The notes beneath the pieces were generated by a model that saw only the letters and a program-made list of their open reading frames with translations, was not told the DNA's origin and did no database searches. Both the position numbers and the translations under genes were made by a program. Positions 35,484-46,077 of a stretch of 64,000 bases of DNA are shown in pieces (position 1 is the stretch's first letter; each line of letters opens with the position of its first letter). Origin of the DNA: Palsa-504 sp963744575 (GTDB taxonomy: Bacteria > Actinomycetota > Actinomycetes > Streptosporangiales > Streptosporangiaceae); NCBI GenBank assembly GCA_963744575.1, contig CAVUUF010000008.1:62001-126000 (forward strand), written 5' to 3'.

Positions 35484-38218
35484 TGTCCGCCCTCCTTCGG
35501 CCCGGTTTCCCTGGCCGGGCCGCTGATCCCGCGGATGACCTCTCCGACGGAGGCGACCTGGCCGTGCCGGCGGCGGATCACGTCGGCGATCAGGCCGGTC
35601 CAGCCGGTCTGGTGGAAGGCGCCGATGGCGGCGCCGTTGTCGCCGTGGAAGTACTCGCTGAAGATCAGGTTGTCGTGCCAGGCGGGATCGGTTTGCAGCT
35701 TCTCGGTCCCGCCGAAGATGGGCCGCCGCCCGTCCGGGCCGTTGGTGAACAGGGAGATCAGCCGGTCCTGCAGGTCGGCGGCCACCTTGTCCAGGGTCAG
35801 CTGCTGGCCCGAGCCGGTGGGGTACTCGACGGTGAACTGGTCGCCGAAGAACCGGTAGTACCGCTCCAGGGCGCTGACGACCAGGTAGTTCAGCGGGAAC
35901 CAGATCGGGCCGCGCCAGTTGGAGTTCCCGCCGAACATCGCCGTGGTGGACTCGGCGGGCTCGTAGTCGATGCTCGCCGTGAGGCCCTCCACGGTGAGCT
36001 GGTAGGGATGCTCGCGGTGGTAGGCCGACAGGGCGCGCAGGCCGTGCGGGGACAGGAACTCGGTCTCGTCGAACAGCTTGGCCAGCAGCCGCTCCAGGTG
36101 ACCGGGACCGGCCAGGCTGAGCAGCAGCCGCTGGTCGCCGGGCTGCCCGCGGAGCAGGCCGATCTCGCGCAGCTTGTCCGGGTCGGACAGGCCCTCCCGG
36201 CTGAGGAAGTCCGCGAACCCCTTACCGAGCACCAGCGCGCGCCGCAGGTCGTCTTCGTCGATGACCACGGCGGCGAGCGCGGGGATGATGCCGACCATGG
36301 ACCGGACCTTGACCGGCACGACGTCCCCGGACGGGGTGACGAGCCGGTCGTAGTAGAGCCCGTCGGTCTCGTCCCACAGGCCCTGGCTGGCCAGCGCGTC
36401 GCGGATGCCGGCGAAATGCTCGAGGAACTTCAGCACCAGGTCCGAGGCCGGCCGCTGGCCCGCGCGGTTCAGCACGCTGGCCATGGCGCCCAGGGCGATC
36501 GCGTAGGCGCCCATCCACCCGGTGGCGTCCGATTGCTCCAGGACGCCGCCAACCGGCAGGTGCGAGCGGTCCAGCGGGCCGATGTTGTCCAGGCCCAGGA
36601 AGCCGCCCTCGAAGACGTTGTTGCCCTCCCGGTCCTCGAGGTTGACCCACCAGGTGAAGTTGACCAGCAGCTTGTCAAAGACCCGGGACAGGAAGTCCAG
36701 GTCACGGGCCCCGTCGATGGCGAACACCTCGAGCGCCGCCCACGCCTGCACCGGCGGGTTCACGTCGCCGAAGTCCCACTCGTAGGCGGGCAGGGCCCCG
36801 TTCGGGTGCTGGAACCACTCCCGGCACAGCAGGATCAGCTGGTACTTGGCGAACGCCGGGTCCACGTGCGCCAGCGCCACGCAGTGGAACGCCAGATCCC
36901 ACGCGGCAAACCAGGGGTACTCCCACTTGTCCGGCATCGACATGAGGTCGAACGCGTTGAAGTTGCGCCACTTGGAGTTCCGCCCGGTCTGCCGCTGCGG
37001 CGGCGGGGCCGGCTGGGCCGGGTCGCCGTCCAGCCAGCGGGTCACGTCGTAGTAGAACAGCTGCTTGCTCCACAGCAGCCCGGCGAACGCCTGGCGCATG
37101 ACCATCGCCTCATCGGCGCTGGCCGTGGGCGGCGTCAGCTCGGCGTAGAACTCGTCGGCCTCGGCCCGCCGCGCCGCCATCACCTGGCTGAACCCGGCGC
37201 CCAGGGCGTCGGCGCCCGTGCTGTCCGGCCCCGCGGGCGCCGGGCGGAGCCGGAGCCGCAGTTCGGTCGTCTGGCCGGCCGGCCCGGTGACCTTGTACCA
37301 GAAGGCGCACTTGGTGCCGGTACGGTCCGGGTTGACGGTGGGCGCCCCGAAGATCACGTAGTCGTTGATGCCGTCCTTCGGGTACGGCGTGGCCGGCGCC
37401 GAGCCGAACAACCGGGTCACGTTGGTCTCGTTCTCACAGAACAGCGCCTCAGGCACCCGGCTGTCCGTTCCGGTGCCCGCGACCAGCTCGAGCTGGCCGA
37501 GGAACGGATGGTCGATCCGGACCGACGTATCGCCCGCGGCCGCCATGGCGGGGCGAGGCGCGTCCACGTCCCAGGACCAGGTGTTGCGGAACCAGGCCGT
37601 CGGCAGCACGTGCAAGGTCTGCGTCTCCGGGCCCGCGTTGGTGACCGAGATCGCCATCAGCAGGTCGTCCGGGCCGGCCTTGGCGTAGCGCACCTCGACG
37701 ATCCAGTAACGGTCCTCGTCGAACACCCCGGTGTCGATCAGCTCGTACTCGGGCTGGAACTTGTTGCGCGAGCCGTTGGTACTGATCAGGTCCTGGTACG
37801 GGAACGGGCCTTGCGGATAGTGGTACCGCCACCGGTTCCAGGCGTGGCTGGGGACGGCGTCCAGGTACCACCAGTACTCCTTGACATCCTCGCCGTGGTT
37901 GCCCTGCGCCCCGGTCAGCCCGAAGGCGCGCTCCTTCAGGATCGGGTCGCGGCCGTTCCACAGGGCCAGGCCCAGGCAGAGCCGCTGCTCCACGTCGCAG
38001 AACCCGGCCAGGCCGTCCTCGCCCCAGCGGTAGGCACGGGACCTGGCGTGATCGTGCGGCAGGTAGTCCCAGGCCTCGCCGTCGGCGCTGTAGTCCTCGC
38101 GGACCGTGCCCCACTGCCGCTCGCTGACGTACGGCCCCCACCGGTACCAGTCGCCGGCCTGACGGAGGCCGTCCTCCAGCCGGCCGAAGCCAGCTACCCG
38201 GTCACGTTCGGCGCCCAT
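35480..38218 (-). CDS. GH63-like glucosidase (MGH1-like glycoside hydrolase)
   Basis: This 912-residue protein fits the (alpha/alpha)6-barrel glucosidase group related to GH63 and mannosylglycerate hydrolase. Landmarks are WGPYVSERQWGTVREDYSAD at the N-terminus, the central KWRNFNAFDLMSMPDKWEYP and WFAAWDLAFHCVALAHVDPA (acid region), NPPVQAWAALEVF, and FGGNSNWRGPIWFPLNYLVV with YFHGDNGAAIGAFHQTGWTG at the end. No signal peptide is seen, so it acts in the cytosol. Coupling to glgX suggests a role in glycogen or trehalose-type glucan breakdown. The ATG at 38218 follows AAGGTGGGG. Confidence 0.88.
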
Positions 38219-38367
38219 CGCTACCCCACCTTCGCTTACTTACGGCAGACCACGCGGCCTTTATAGGCACCGGGGCGCAACCAGGCAATCATCCGCGGCG
38301 GGTGATGACGGCCGCGAAGCCGTCACCGAGGATCGGAACTCAGTGCTTACCAGGGGAGATGTGAATC

Positions 38368-39768
38368 ATGCCGTTGCACGAACGGGATATTGTCAGCGAG
38401 CAGTTGACGGACTGCGTGTTCGCCGGGCGCGATATGACCAGGCCCGTCCCGAAGTACAGGTTCCCCCGGGAGCAGACCCTGGCGCGGGACGCGTTCCAGC
38501 TGGTGGCGGATGAGCTGATACTCGACGGCAACGCCCGGCAGAACCTGGCCACGTTCTGCCAGACTTGGGAGGAACCCGAGGCCCTGGCGCTGATGGCGCT
38601 GTCGGTCAACAAGAACATGATCGACCGGGACGAGTACCCGCAGTCCGCCGAGATCGAGCGGCGCTGCGTGCACATGATGGCCGACCTGTGGAACGCGCCC
38701 GACGCGGCTAACACCGTCGGCACCTCGGCCATCGGCTCGTCCGAGGCCTGCATGCTGGCCGGGATGGCGGCCAAGTGGCGGTGGCGGGCCAAGCGGCGGG
38801 CCGCGGGCAAGTCCGTGGACAACCCGAACATGGTGTGCGGCCCGGTGCAGGTGGTGTGGCACAAGTTCGCCCGCTACTGGGACATCGAGATGCGCGAGGT
38901 CCCGATGACGCCGGGCCGCTACCTGATGGACCCCGACTCGATGCTCGAGCGGGTGGACGAGAACACGATCATGGTCGTGCCGACGCTCGGCGTCACCTAC
39001 ACCGGCGCCTACGAGCCGGTGGAAGCCATGTCCCAGGCCCTGGACAAGCTGCAGGCCGACACCGGCCTGGACGTCGACATTCACGTCGACGCGGCCAGCG
39101 GCGGCTTCCTCGCCCCGTTCTGCGCGCCCGAGGTCGCCTTCGACTTCCGGCTGCCGCGGGTCAAGTCGATCAGCGCCTCGGGGCACAAGTTCGGCCTGGC
39201 TCCGCTCGGCGTGGGCTGGGTCGTGTTCCGGGACGTCGCCGAGCTCCCCGACGACCTCATCTTCCACGTCAACTACCTCGGCGGCGACATGCCGGTGTTC
39301 CAGATCAACTTCTCCCGCCCGGCCGGGCAGATCATCGCCAGCTACTACAACTTCCTGCGTCTCGGCTTCGAGGGCTACAAGAAGATCCACATGGCGTCGT
39401 ATGAGATCGGGCGGTACTTCGCGGCGGAGGTCGTCAAGCTCGGCCCGTTCGAGCTGCTCTGCGACAGCAACCCGGCTACCGGCATCCCGACGGTCACCTG
39501 GCGGATCCGCGACGGCGAGGATCCCGGGTACACCCTGTTCGACCTGGCCGACCGGCTGCGGGCCCGCGGCTGGCAGGTGCCTGCCTATACCCTCACCGGA
39601 ACCGTCTCCGACATCCCGGTCCAGCGCATCCTGGTCCGCCTGGGGGTCAGCCAGGACATGGCCGCCATACTGCTGGATGACTTCCGCGACGCCGTGGCCC
39701 ACTTCGGCAAGCACCCGGTCACGGTGTCCATGACCAAGGAGGAATCGGGCGGCTTCAGCCACCTCTGA
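38368..39768 (+). CDS. gadB: Glutamate decarboxylase
   Basis: This 466-residue PLP enzyme matches GadA/B closely: FPREQTLARDAFQLVADEL, NKNMIDRDEYPQSAEIERRC, TSAIGSSEACMLAGMAAKWR, VDIHVDAASGGFLAPF with the PLP-binding Asp, and the PLP-Lys in SISASGHKFGLAPLG (K274). It converts glutamate to GABA with consumption of a proton. ATG 38368 follows GGGGAG by nine bases. No GadC antiporter is nearby, but a ClC gene lies 7 kb downstream. It is divergent from the GH63-like gene. Confidence 0.96.
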   Translation: MPLHERDIVSEQLTDCVFAGRDMTRPVPKYRFPREQTLARDAFQLVADELILDGNARQNLATFCQTWEEPEALALMALSVNKNMIDRDEYPQSAEIERRCVHMMADLWNAPDAANTVGTSAIGSSEACMLAGMAAKWRWRAKRRAAGKSVDNPNMVCGPVQVVWHKFARYWDIEMREVPMTPGRYLMDPDSMLERVDENTIMVVPTLGVTYTGAYEPVEAMSQALDKLQADTGLDVDIHVDAASGGFLAPFCAPEVAFDFRLPRVKSISASGHKFGLAPLGVGWVVFRDVAELPDDLIFHVNYLGGDMPVFQINFSRPAGQIIASYYNFLRLGFEGYKKIHMASYEIGRYFAAEVVKLGPFELLCDSNPATGIPTVTWRIRDGEDPGYTLFDLADRLRARGWQVPAYTLTGTVSDIPVQRILVRLGVSQDMAAILLDDFRDAVAHFGKHPVTVSMTKEESGGFSHL

Positions 39769-39826
39769 CACCCCGCAAGCTGGCATCGGCTCACCGCGGC
39801 GAGGCGGTCCGCCGGGCCCGGGGGCT

Positions 39827-40096
39827 TCAGCTGATCTGACCGGACGCGCGCAAACCCGCCGTCCCGCCCAGGTCACCGGGGCCGAGTTCGTTGATGCTGA
39901 CCGGCAGCAGGGCCAGATCCTGGAACCTGTCGAGCAGCCCGTAGAACTCCGACTGATCCCGCACCGCGGCCAGCACGCAGGTATAGCCATCACGGGACTC
40001 GATCGTGACGTTGCTGAATACGTCCGCGAACGCGTGGCCGCATTCGCCGCGGAAAACGATCCGGTAGCGGCGAGGGGCATCGCTCGGCACGTTCAT
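39827..40096 (-). CDS. Small conserved hypothetical protein
   Basis: This is an 89-residue protein, RYRIVFRGECGHAFADVFSN followed by TIESRDGYTCVLAAVRDQSE and FYGLLDRFQDLALLPVSINE. The pattern of a two-strand start, Asp-Gln and a terminal LLPVSIN strand recurs in short actinobacterial proteins with an ACT-like look that are usually annotated hypothetical. The ATG at 40096 starts MNVPSDAP. It is convergent with gadB and lies downstream of the LuxR gene on the same strand, separated by 151 bp with inverted repeats. The function is unknown. Confidence 0.72.
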   Translation of the reverse strand: MNVPSDAPRRYRIVFRGECGHAFADVFSNVTIESRDGYTCVLAAVRDQSEFYGLLDRFQDLALLPVSINELGPGDLGGTAGLRASGQIS

Positions 40097-40181
40097 GGGC
40101 AGGGCATCCTCCGGGATCCGTCGAGGTCGTCGTCCCTGCGTTGCTACTACGGTCCTCGACTGCCGACTCTGCCCCCTCGGG

Positions 40182-40223
40182 GGGTGAGTTCGCGTCACCC
40201 GGCCGCGTTGTTCACCTGGGTGA
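40182..40223. promoter_or_regulatory. Two GGTGA/TCACC inverted repeats
   Basis: GGGTGA (40182-40187) pairs with TCACCC (40195-40200), and TCACC (40212-40216) pairs with GGTGA (40219-40223). The four half-sites share one pentamer. They lie upstream of the small minus-strand gene and downstream of the LuxR gene, where a promoter would sit. Binding protein unknown. Confidence 0.4.
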
Positions 40224-40247
40224 TTCCGGGCGTTTTCCGCGCCGTCC

Positions 40248-42462
40248 TCAGATGAGACCCAGGGTGCGGGCCCTGGCCACCGCGTCCTGCCGGTCGGAAA
40301 CACCGAGCTTGCGGTACAGCGCACGCGTGTGGGTCTTGATCGTGTTCGGCGAGAGGTACAGCTCGCGGCCGATGTCCCGCAGCGAGAGCGTGCCCTGGAG
40401 CAGCCGCAGCACCTCCAGTTCCCGCTCGGTAATGGGCTCTCCCGGCGTCACCGGCGGCCGGTGCGCGAGCCGCCGCTCCAGCTGGGTCAGCCTGGCCAGC
40501 AGGGCGTCCGCGCCGTCCGGCAGGGATTTGAGCACCTGCCTGGCCTGGCCGAGCAGGGCGGCGCCCTCGGCGGGGTCACCCAGGTCGGCCAGCACCGGCG
40601 CCAGCGTGAGCATGATCTCGACGGTCGGCCATGGGCTGAGCCCTATCCACCTCTGCCGCACCCGCAGCGCGTGCTCCAGCTCGCTCCGGGCTTCCTGCAG
40701 CTTCCCCTGCGCCGCGAGCACCGCCCCCATGGCCAGGTGGGCGTAGGAACTCTGCGCGGTATGACCCAGGCCGAGACCGGGGTCGGTCGCGATGTCATGC
40801 GCCGCGCGCGCCAGCTCGTCAGCCTGGGTGAGCCCGGCCTCGACCGCGAGCAGGGCCATGACGGTCGAGCTCAGCATGGACACCATCGAAATGGCCGTCT
40901 TGCTCAGCAGGGCCTCTTCCGCGTGCACGGCGGCCAGCTCGTACTCGCCGGACCAGTAGAGCGCGGCGCCGAACGTGCCGTGAGCCAGCGCGTACCAGGG
41001 CGATGCCGGGTCGGTTTCCAGGTTGGTCGCCTGCAGGCCGGCCTCGCGCATCGGCCCGAGCCCGTCGAATCCGAACGTCCCCTGCAACAGCGCGGCCGAG
41101 AACGCGAATGACCGCATGCCGTCCGGGAGCGGGCCGGTCTCACCCGCCGCCTCGATGACCGGCAGCAGCCGCCGTACGCCATGCGGGTCTCCGGACAACG
41201 CGGCGGTCCACGCCGCGGCGTGCGCCGCGAGCGGGCTGGTGGCGATCTGGCCGTCACCGAGCAGGCGCAGCCAGCGGTGGACGGTGGCGATCTGGCCGGT
41301 ATCGATGTAGCCGATGTGGTGGCGTGCGATCAGGTCGGTGGCCGCCTCCACGTTGCCGGCGGCCAGCGCGTGCTCGATCGCTTCGTCCGGTGATCCCGAC
41401 ACCCGGTGCCAGGCGCTGGCCCGCTCGTGCAGGGCGGGCACGACGTCCGGTTCGGTCCTGGCCAGCTGGCCGCGCAGGACCTGGGCGAAGAGATGGTGAT
41501 AGCGGAACCACTCCCGGCTCTCGTCGAGCGGCACCAGGAACAGGTTCTCGCGCTCGAGCACCTCGAGAACCGCGGCCGCATCGGGTACGCCGCTGACCGC
41601 GTCGCAGAGCGGCGCGCAGAACCGGCGGAGAATGGAGGTGCGGGTGAGGAACTGGCGTACTTCGGCCGGCTGTTTGCTGAGCACGTCGTCGACCAGGAAG
41701 TCGACGATGAAACGGTTGTTGCCGGTGAACTGGCGGACGAATGCGCTTGGTGACGAGTTCCCGCGCAGGGACAGTGCCGCCAGGTACAGTCCGGCCGGCC
41801 ATCCTTCGGTCCGTTCAACCAGGTCCGCCACGTCATGATCGCCCAGCTCGAGCGCGGCGACGTTCCTGACCAGGGTGGCCGCCTGGGCACGATCGAACCG
41901 CAGCTCGCGGGCCCGGATCTCCGCCATCTCGCCGGCGGCGCGCATCCGGGCCAGCTCCAATGGGGGATCGGCGCGAGTGATGATGACGACGCCGGCCGTC
42001 GGCGGAAGGTGGGCGAGCAGGAACGCCACCTGGTCGTGGCAGTCACGTTCCTTGATCAGGTGATAATCGTCGAGCACGAGCACGACCTGTTCGCCGAGCG
42101 AGGCCAGCTCGTTGACGAGCATCGGCAGCACGGTTCCGTCGAAGTCCGGGGCCTGGGCGTGCAGCGCGCGCAGGATCTTCTCGCTCTCGAAATCCGCGCT
42201 GGCCAGGTGCAGGGCGCACACCACATGCCACCACAGCCTGCTGGGGTCGTTGTCGCCGCGGTCGAGCGAGACCCAGGCGAACGGCCGGCCGTTCGACCGG
42301 GCTGGAGCGCCACTGCGCTACCAGCGTGGTCTTCCCGAATCCAGCAGGCGCGTCAACCAGGGCAAGCCTGACCCTGGCGTCGGCCAGGTACTGGATCAGC
42401 TCCTGCCGCTGCACCCATTCCTTTCGCGCGACGGGAGCATGAAGCTTCGTCTCGATGAGCAC
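40248..42462 (-). pseudogene. LAL/MalT-type LuxR regulator, frame broken near the N-terminus
   Basis: The N-terminal frame (GTG 42462) reads LIETKLHAPVARKEWVQRQE and the Walker A segment VDAPAGFGKTTLVAQWR. The frame then changes in the GC-rich tract at about 42285-42300, and the rest follows as RPFAWVSLDRGDNDPSRLWW, LVLDDYHLI (Walker B), a long TPR-like helical region and the C-terminal LuxR helix-turn-helix ITERELEVLRLLQGTLSLRD to SPNTIKTHTRALYRKLG. Intact, it would be a protein of about 735 residues. Its placement between gadB and cydDC hints at control of one of these. A single-base error would restore it. Confidence 0.85.
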
Positions 42463-42547
42463 GTAGAGTCTCCGGTGCCTCTTCTCTTCTCACAACGTGA
42501 CACCAAGCTTCGTGCAGTGGCCCGGCAATGGCAAGTTTGCCGACGGG

Positions 42548-44281
42548 TCAATGAGCAGATGGTTTACCATTTACCGGGATCAGCCCGGCCTGGCCGCGAC
42601 GGTCGGCGACCTTCCCGTCCCGCAGCTCGATCACCTCGTCGAGCTGATCGAGCGCCTCGAGGTCGTGGGTGATGAGCAGCGTCGCGCGCCCGGCCGTCGC
42701 GGTGAGCAGGTCTGCGGTCAGCGCGCGGCGGTCCTCGGCGTCGAGGTGGGCCGTGGGCTCGTCGAGGATCAGCAGCGCGGGGTCGGCGAGCAGGGCGCGG
42801 GCGAGGGCCAGCCGCTGGCGCTGGCCGCCGGACAGCGCGCCGCCGCGAGCGCCGGCCGGCGTGTCCCAGCCGAGCGGCAGCGACTCGATCCAGTCCAGCA
42901 GGCCGACCCGGGCGGCCACGTCGGCGAGCTGCTCGTCGGTAGCCTCCGGCTTGGCCAGCTTCACGTTCTCCCGCAGGGTCGCGTCGAAGATATGCGGGTC
43001 CTGCGGGCAGCCGCCGATCCTGGTCCGGACATCGTCCGCGGCGTAGCTGGCCAGGTCGTGGCCGTTCAGCGTGACCGTGCCGGCGGCCGGGTCGACGAAG
43101 CGGAGCAGCACGCTGGCGACCGTGGACTTCCCCGCCCCGTTCGGGCCGACCAGGACGACCCGGTGTCCCGGTGTCAGGTCCAGGTCGATGCCGTCGAGAG
43201 CGGCCGGGCCGCCGGGGGCGTACCGGACCTGCACGCCGCGCAGCCTGACCCAGATCGGGCCGTCCGGCACCGGCCGGGGCGCGGGACACTCGCGGATGGG
43301 GTCGGGCGCGTCCAGCACCGCCGCGATCCGGCGGCCCGACGTGCGGGCCTGCCCGAGCTGGATCGCCGCGGCGGGCAGGGCGGTGACGACCTCGAAGGAG
43401 GCAAGCGCGGTCAGCGTGAGCACGGCCAGCGGGACCCTGGTCAGCGCGCCATCTCCGGTGGCCGCCACCCCGAGCAGCAGGACGCCCCACAGGGTAAGCC
43501 CGGCCACCGCCGAACTCAGGCCCGCGCTGAGGCCGGACACCGCCGCGTTGCGGCGGGCCTGCCTGCTCAGGTCGGCGTCGGCCGCCGTCACCGGGGCCAG
43601 CGCCTGCTCCTGGGCGCCGTAGGCGTGCAGTTCGGCCGCGCCCGCGAGCAGGTCGGTAAACGTCGCCGCCAGCCGGCCCCGGGCCGGGGCCAGGCGCCGC
43701 GCGGCGCCGCGCGCGGCCACGGCGGCGAACACCGGGATGCCGATTCCGGCGGCCAGCAGCCCGGCGGCCAGCAGCGCCCCGCCGGGCGCCAGGATCAGCA
43801 GGCAGGCGACGACCGCCCCGGCGCCGACCAGCACCGCGGCCAGCGGCGGGGCGACGCCCCGGATGAACAGGTCCTGCGTGGCGTCGACATCACTGATCAG
43901 CCGGGCGAGCAGGTCGCCGGAGGAGAACGCGGCCAGCCCGGCCGGGGCCAGCCGTTCCAGCCGCCGGTAGATGCCGACCCGGACGTCGGCCAGGATCCGG
44001 AACGCGGTGTCGTGCCCGGCCAGCCGCTCGACATAGCGGGACACCCCGCGGCCGGCGCTCAGCGCGCGGACCGCGACCACGGCCGCCGAGATGGCCAGGA
44101 TGCCGGGATGCTGCGACGCGCGGGCGAGCAGGAACCCGGAGACCGCCAGCAGCGCGACGCCGCAGCCCGCGGCGGCGGCCCCCGCGGCGACCGCGAGCAG
44201 CAGCCGGCCCCGCCAGGGCCGGGCCAGCCTCAGCAGCCGCAGCAGCGGATCGCGCCGGCCCGGCCCGGGACCTGCGGTCAT
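42548..44281 (-). CDS. cydC: ABC exporter subunit CydC (cytochrome bd assembly)
   Basis: This 577-residue half-transporter has six membrane helices in the N-terminal 300 residues and an ATPase with VVLVGPNGAGKSTVASVLLR (Walker A), the ABC signature GALSGGQRQRLALARAL and DPALLILDEPTAHLD (Walker B). SRYVERLAGHDTAFRILADV is characteristic of CydC. With CydD it exports thiol compounds (glutathione or cysteine) or handles haem and is needed for cytochrome bd assembly. Its ATG at 44281 overlaps the cydD stop (ATGA), so the two are coupled. Confidence 0.93.
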   Translation of the reverse strand: MTAGPGPGRRDPLLRLLRLARPWRGRLLLAVAAGAAAAGCGVALLAVSGFLLARASQHPGILAISAAVVAVRALSAGRGVSRYVERLAGHDTAFRILADVRVGIYRRLERLAPAGLAAFSSGDLLARLISDVDATQDLFIRGVAPPLAAVLVGAGAVVACLLILAPGGALLAAGLLAAGIGIPVFAAVAARGAARRLAPARGRLAATFTDLLAGAAELHAYGAQEQALAPVTAADADLSRQARRNAAVSGLSAGLSSAVAGLTLWGVLLLGVAATGDGALTRVPLAVLTLTALASFEVVTALPAAAIQLGQARTSGRRIAAVLDAPDPIRECPAPRPVPDGPIWVRLRGVQVRYAPGGPAALDGIDLDLTPGHRVVLVGPNGAGKSTVASVLLRFVDPAAGTVTLNGHDLASYAADDVRTRIGGCPQDPHIFDATLRENVKLAKPEATDEQLADVAARVGLLDWIESLPLGWDTPAGARGGALSGGQRQRLALARALLADPALLILDEPTAHLDAEDRRALTADLLTATAGRATLLITHDLEALDQLDEVIELRDGKVADRRGQAGLIPVNGKPSAH

Positions 44282-45951
44282 GGCGTCACCGCCAGCCTCG
44301 CGAGCCCGCCCTGGTCCAGCGCCAGGATACGGCCGGCCTGGCTCGCCGCGGGCGGCTGGTGCGTGATCAGGACCACGGTGCGGTCGGCCATCTGGGTCTC
44401 GATCACGGTCATGACCCGGTCCGCGCTGGCCGGGTCGAGGTAGGCGGTGGGCTCGTCGAGCAGCAGCACCGGGGCGCGCCGCAGGAACGCCCGGGCCAGG
44501 GCGATCTTCTGCCGCTGGCCGGCCGACAGGCTGCGGGCCCCCTCGGTCAGGGGGGTGTCGTAGCCACGCGGCAGCCGCCGGATGAAGTCATCCGCCCCGG
44601 CCAGCCGCGCGGCCGCCGCGATGTCCGCGCGCCGCGCGCCGGGCGCGCCCAGCGCGATGTTGCCGGCCACGGTGGTGGCGAACAGGTGCGGCTGCTGCGG
44701 GACCCAGGCGATCTGCGCCAGACGGCGATCGGCCGGAAGCTGAGCCAGGTCCGCGCCGCCGGCCCTGACGGTTCCGCCGGCGGGCGTGACGAAACCGAGC
44801 AGCACGGCCAGCAGCGTGCTTTTGCCCGCTCCGCTCGGGCCGGTCAGCACGATGTGCTCGCCGGGCCTGATGGTGAGGTTGATGTCGTCCAGCGCGCGCC
44901 GCCCCCGGCCGGGATAGCCGACGCTGACCGCCCGCAGCACGATGTCCTCGCGGCTCAGGTCGACGTCGACGGTACGCCCCGGAGGCGGGGAGCCGGGCGG
45001 CGGGGTATCGAGGATCTCGAAGGCGCGCCGCGCGGCGGTCGAGCCCTCCGTGCTGGCGTGGAATTCGGCGCCGGCGTTGCGCAACGGCAGGTAGGCCTCG
45101 GGGGTGAGCAGCAGGACCAGCAGCGCCGTCTGGTAGCCGACGTGACCGGCCAGCAGCCGCAGGCCCATCTCCACAGCGACCAGCGCAGTCGCCACCGCCG
45201 CGGCGAGCTCGAGGACCAGGGCGGACAAGAACGCCACCCGCAGCGTCGTCATGGTGGACCGGCGATACGCGTCGGTCACCTGCCTGATCACATCGGCCTG
45301 CGGCTTGGCCCGGCCGAACAGCTTCAAGGTCGGCAGGCCCTCCACCACGTCGAGGAAGTGTCCGCCGAGCCGGGCCAGCAGCCGCCACTGCCGCTGGCTC
45401 TGCGCCCGGGTGTGCCATCCGATCAGCACCGCGAACACCGGGATCAGCGGCAGCGTGATCGCGATGATCACCGCGGAGATCCAGTCCGCGAACGCCACCC
45501 TGGCCAGCACCGCCAGCGGAACCACCACGGCAAGCACCAGGCGCGGCAGGTAGCGGGCGAAGTAGGCGTCAAGCCCGTCCAGGCCCCTGGTGGACAAGGT
45601 GGTGATCTCCCCGGCCTGCTGGCCGCCGATCCACAGCGGGCCCAGCCGCAGCACGTGGGCGCTGAGCCGTCGCCGCAGCCCCGACTGCACCACGGCCGCC
45701 GCGTGCAGGGCGGCCGCCTCGCCGCCGGCCGCCGCCGCCGCCCGTCCGGCCAGCACCACCCCGAGCCAGGCGAGCACCCCGGACAGCGCGCCGATCCCGG
45801 TGCCGCGCGCCGCCTCCGCCAGGGCCCGCGACAGCAGGTCCGCCTGCAGCAGGATCAGGGCCGCGCCCGCCAGGCCGAGCGCGATCGTGACGGCCAGGTA
45901 GCCGCGCGCCGCCCCCGCCTGCCGCAGCAACCGCCGATCAACCGGCCTCAC
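44278..45951 (-). CDS. cydD: ABC exporter subunit CydD (cytochrome bd assembly)
   Basis: This 557-residue half-transporter has QSGLRRRLSAHVLRLGPLWI and STRGLDGLDAYFARYLPRLV, both typical of CydD, followed by FLDVVEGLPTLKLFGRAKPQ. The ATPase holds VLTGPSGAGKSTLLAVLLGF, a variant signature RSLSAGQRQKIALARAF and APVLLLDEPTAYLDP. The GTG at 45951 follows AAGGAGACGC, a good ribosome-binding site. The longer ORF upstream of this point has no homology. It pairs with CydC. CydAB lies 4 kb away on the same strand, with a methyltransferase, ClC, NDH-2 and zwf remnant between. Confidence 0.92.
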   Translation of the reverse strand: MRPVDRRLLRQAGAARGYLAVTIALGLAGAALILLQADLLSRALAEAARGTGIGALSGVLAWLGVVLAGRAAAAAGGEAAALHAAAVVQSGLRRRLSAHVLRLGPLWIGGQQAGEITTLSTRGLDGLDAYFARYLPRLVLAVVVPLAVLARVAFADWISAVIIAITLPLIPVFAVLIGWHTRAQSQRQWRLLARLGGHFLDVVEGLPTLKLFGRAKPQADVIRQVTDAYRRSTMTTLRVAFLSALVLELAAAVATALVAVEMGLRLLAGHVGYQTALLVLLLTPEAYLPLRNAGAEFHASTEGSTAARRAFEILDTPPPGSPPPGRTVDVDLSREDIVLRAVSVGYPGRGRRALDDINLTIRPGEHIVLTGPSGAGKSTLLAVLLGFVTPAGGTVRAGGADLAQLPADRRLAQIAWVPQQPHLFATTVAGNIALGAPGARRADIAAAARLAGADDFIRRLPRGYDTPLTEGARSLSAGQRQKIALARAFLRRAPVLLLDEPTAYLDPASADRVMTVIETQMADRTVVLITHQPPAASQAGRILALDQGGLARLAVTP

Positions 45952-46077
45952 TGCGCGTCTCCTTAAGCTATGGCAGATGGCTGGCCTACGTCTTCCGATG
46001 CTGGCCACGGGCGGCATCGGCGTCATCACCCGCCAGGAGTGATGGCCGCTGCGCCCGGCTGGCGTAGAACCGTCGTA

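Noticed and set aside
35564..38266. 900-codon ORF on the plus strand opposite the GH63-like gene
   Set aside because: It is antisense to a conserved enzyme and has shadow composition (Val/Gly/Arg/Pro/Gln). High GC makes such long shadows common.
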